Origin: Nitrospira sp.
GTDB taxonomy: Bacteria; Nitrospirota; Nitrospiria; Nitrospirales; Nitrospiraceae
Direction: 5' to 3'
Length of the DNA stretch: 64,000 nt
NCBI GenBank assembly: GCA_031315995.1
Contig: JALDRG010000008.1
Location: forward strand, 186,001-250,000
Shown piece by piece: positions 62,956 through 64,000 of the stretch. A model generated the notes under the pieces. It ran no database searches and was not told where the DNA came from. It was given only the letters and a program-made list of their open reading frames with translations. Position numbers and translations under genes: made by a program. How positions within the stretch are numbered: the stretch's first letter is position 1; every line of letters begins with the position of its first letter.

Positions 62956-63281
62956 TGATGGAACGAGAGGTGCAGGGATGTATCAGACCGGACCATCCCG
63001 CGCTGACCGGTCATTTCCCCGGCAACCCCGTCGTTCCAGGCGTGGTCCTCTTAACCGAACTGACAGCCGCGACGGAACAACTCCTTCACTGGACGCCGGG
63101 TCCGCTCGAACTGACCTCGGTCAAATTCATGCGCCTCTTGCGCCCGAACGAACCGTTCACCATCCTCCTGACCGAACGAGTGAAAGGAGAGGTGTCCTTT
63201 ACGATCCTACGCGACCAGCTCCGCATCGCAGCCGGCACCCTTCGACGATCCGAGCCGCGCATCAGGCAGGACCGGTCGTGA
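62955..63281 (+). CDS. Hot-dog-fold 3-hydroxyacyl-ACP dehydratase-like protein
   Basis: This 108-residue protein has the FabA/FabZ-type signature HPALTGHFPGNPVVPGVVLL with the active-site His20. It is short and resembles the ApeI-type dehydratase of aryl-polyene loci. It should remove water from a 3-hydroxyacyl intermediate to leave a double bond. The usual Glu/Asp partner is not obvious in the shortened C-terminal half, so activity or the need for a partner subunit is open. It overlaps both neighbours. Confidence 0.85.
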   Translation: MMEREVQGCIRPDHPALTGHFPGNPVVPGVVLLTELTAATEQLLHWTPGPLELTSVKFMRLLRPNEPFTILLTERVKGEVSFTILRDQLRIAAGTLRRSEPRIRQDRS

Positions 63282-64000
63282 GTACCAGATGGCTCACCCA
63301 GCCGGAACGGGGGAACCGCGCCTTGATCCGGCTCATCACCTGGATGACTCTTCGGTTTGGACGGCCCGTGACGCGCTGCTTCCTGTACCCCATTTGCCTC
63401 TACTTCGTCCTGTTCTCCGGCGGAACACAACGCATCTCGCGCGACTACTTGCGACGCATTCTCGGGCGTCCGCCCCACTGGCGTGACGTCTTTCGTCATT
63501 ACCATGCCTTTGCCTCGACCATCCATGATCGGGTCTATCTGCTGTCAGGACGGCATGGCTACTTCGATATTCGTATGGAAGGGGCCACGACCCTTCGGAC
63601 GGTTCTCGAACAGAAACGCGGGTGCATTCTCTTGGGTTCCCATCTCGGAAGTTTCGAAGTACTGCGCGCGCATGGCCTGTTCGCCCAGCAGTTACCCATC
63701 AGCGTAGTCATGCATGAAGCTGCGGCGTCCAACCTGAATGCGGTGCTGCATAGTCTGCAACCTGAGATTCGCGAGCGGATCATTCCTCCCGGCGCGGCAG
63801 ATACGATGCTCGCGGTCAAGGAACGGCTGGACCGAGGGGAACTGATCGGCATCCTCGGGGATCGCGTGTTGGGCGACGAACGGACGACGACGTGTGAGTT
63901 TCTCGGCGAGCCCCGGTTATTTCCCGAAGGGCCATTTTTGCTGGCCGGGTTGCTTCAAGTCCCGATCGTGCTGTTTTTCGGCCTGTACCGGGGAGGCAAG
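63278..64000 (+). CDS. LpxL/HtrB-type lipid acyltransferase, truncated by the window edge
   Basis: Translation from the GTG at 63278, which overlaps the dehydratase stop (GTGA), is open to the window edge for 241 codons. It shows the LpxL-family motif HLGSFE (His122, Glu127; HX4E) and GILGDRVLGDERTT. One membrane segment lies near the N-terminus. These enzymes transfer an acyl chain from ACP to a lipid acceptor, and in aryl-polyene loci they attach the polyene to a lipid head. Its C-terminus is not in the window. Confidence 0.88.
   Translation, partial: MSTRWLTQPERGNRALIRLITWMTLRFGRPVTRCFLYPICLYFVLFSGGTQRISRDYLRRILGRPPHWRDVFRHYHAFASTIHDRVYLLSGRHGYFDIRMEGATTLRTVLEQKRGCILLGSHLGSFEVLRAHGLFAQQLPISVVMHEAAASNLNAVLHSLQPEIRERIIPPGAADTMLAVKERLDRGELIGILGDRVLGDERTTTCEFLGEPRLFPEGPFLLAGLLQVPIVLFFGLYRGGK

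Overview
The window is GC-rich, densely coding DNA from a diderm, respiring bacterium. It encodes a TonB system, several exported lipoproteins, an LpxL-type acyltransferase and a complete proton-pumping complex I. The overall flavour (fused nuoCD, paired TonB-linked beta-propellers, a LuxR solo beside a ketosynthase, long PAS-rich hybrid kinases) suggests Nitrospirota, probably a Nitrospira-like organism. This is inference: no rRNA or marker gene is present to prove it. I see no tRNA, rRNA, CRISPR array, transposase or prophage gene.

Layout. (1) About 1-11,290, minus strand: an excisionase-like DNA-binding protein, then a long co-directional set with a TonB-dependent receptor, TonB, a TlpA-like thioredoxin, two paralogous 424-residue secreted beta-propellers with matching Cys/His motifs, three paralogous small exported His/Cys proteins, a cupredoxin-like exported protein and a Met-rich outer-membrane protein. 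Together they look like an uncharacterised metal (probably copper) uptake or handling system. (2) 11,358-12,449: a secreted TPR protein, divergent from secA. (3) 12,693-32,105, plus strand: secA, a MidA/NDUFAF7-type methyltransferase, then nuoA-B-CD-E-F-G-H-I-J-K-L-M-N, a complete 13-gene complex I operon. Some of its spacers carry related palindromic repeats. (4) 32,216-39,045: a YihY-type membrane protein, a site-2 protease with CBS domains (minus strand), a polysaccharide deacetylase, a GNAT acetyltransferase, a glyoxalase-like protein, a DapF homologue lacking both catalytic cysteines, and uvrC. (5) 39,283-42,984: a five-gene envelope operon with three lipoproteins, an alpha-helical protein and a secreted protein resembling the catalytic domain of copper amine oxidase.

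(6) 43,236-52,365: a LuxR-type solo regulator, a nitroreductase-like protein, a FabF-like ketosynthase with a catalytic His replaced by Cys, a NarL-type regulator with a degenerate receiver, and a large PAS-rich hybrid histidine kinase. This is a plausible regulated small-molecule locus. (7) 52,450-59,896: a UPF0114 membrane protein, a giant patatin-like protein whose catalytic halves are split by a membrane region, a decayed stretch, and a HerA-like ATPase (minus strand) with a frameshifted tail. (8) 60,144 to the right edge: a tightly overlapping operon with a lipoprotein, deacetylase-like protein, acyl carrier protein, AMP-dependent ligase, hot-dog dehydratase and LpxL-type acyltransferase. 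It looks like the left part of an aryl-polyene-like type II polyketide locus that continues past the window.

How the parts connect: regions 1 and 5 both point to periplasmic copper chemistry. Region 3 is the respiratory entry point, with a likely assembly factor placed beside it. Regions 6 and 8 both carry stand-alone acyl-assembly enzymes (ketosynthase; ACP, ligase, dehydratase and acyltransferase) and could in principle be parts of secondary lipid or polyketide metabolism.
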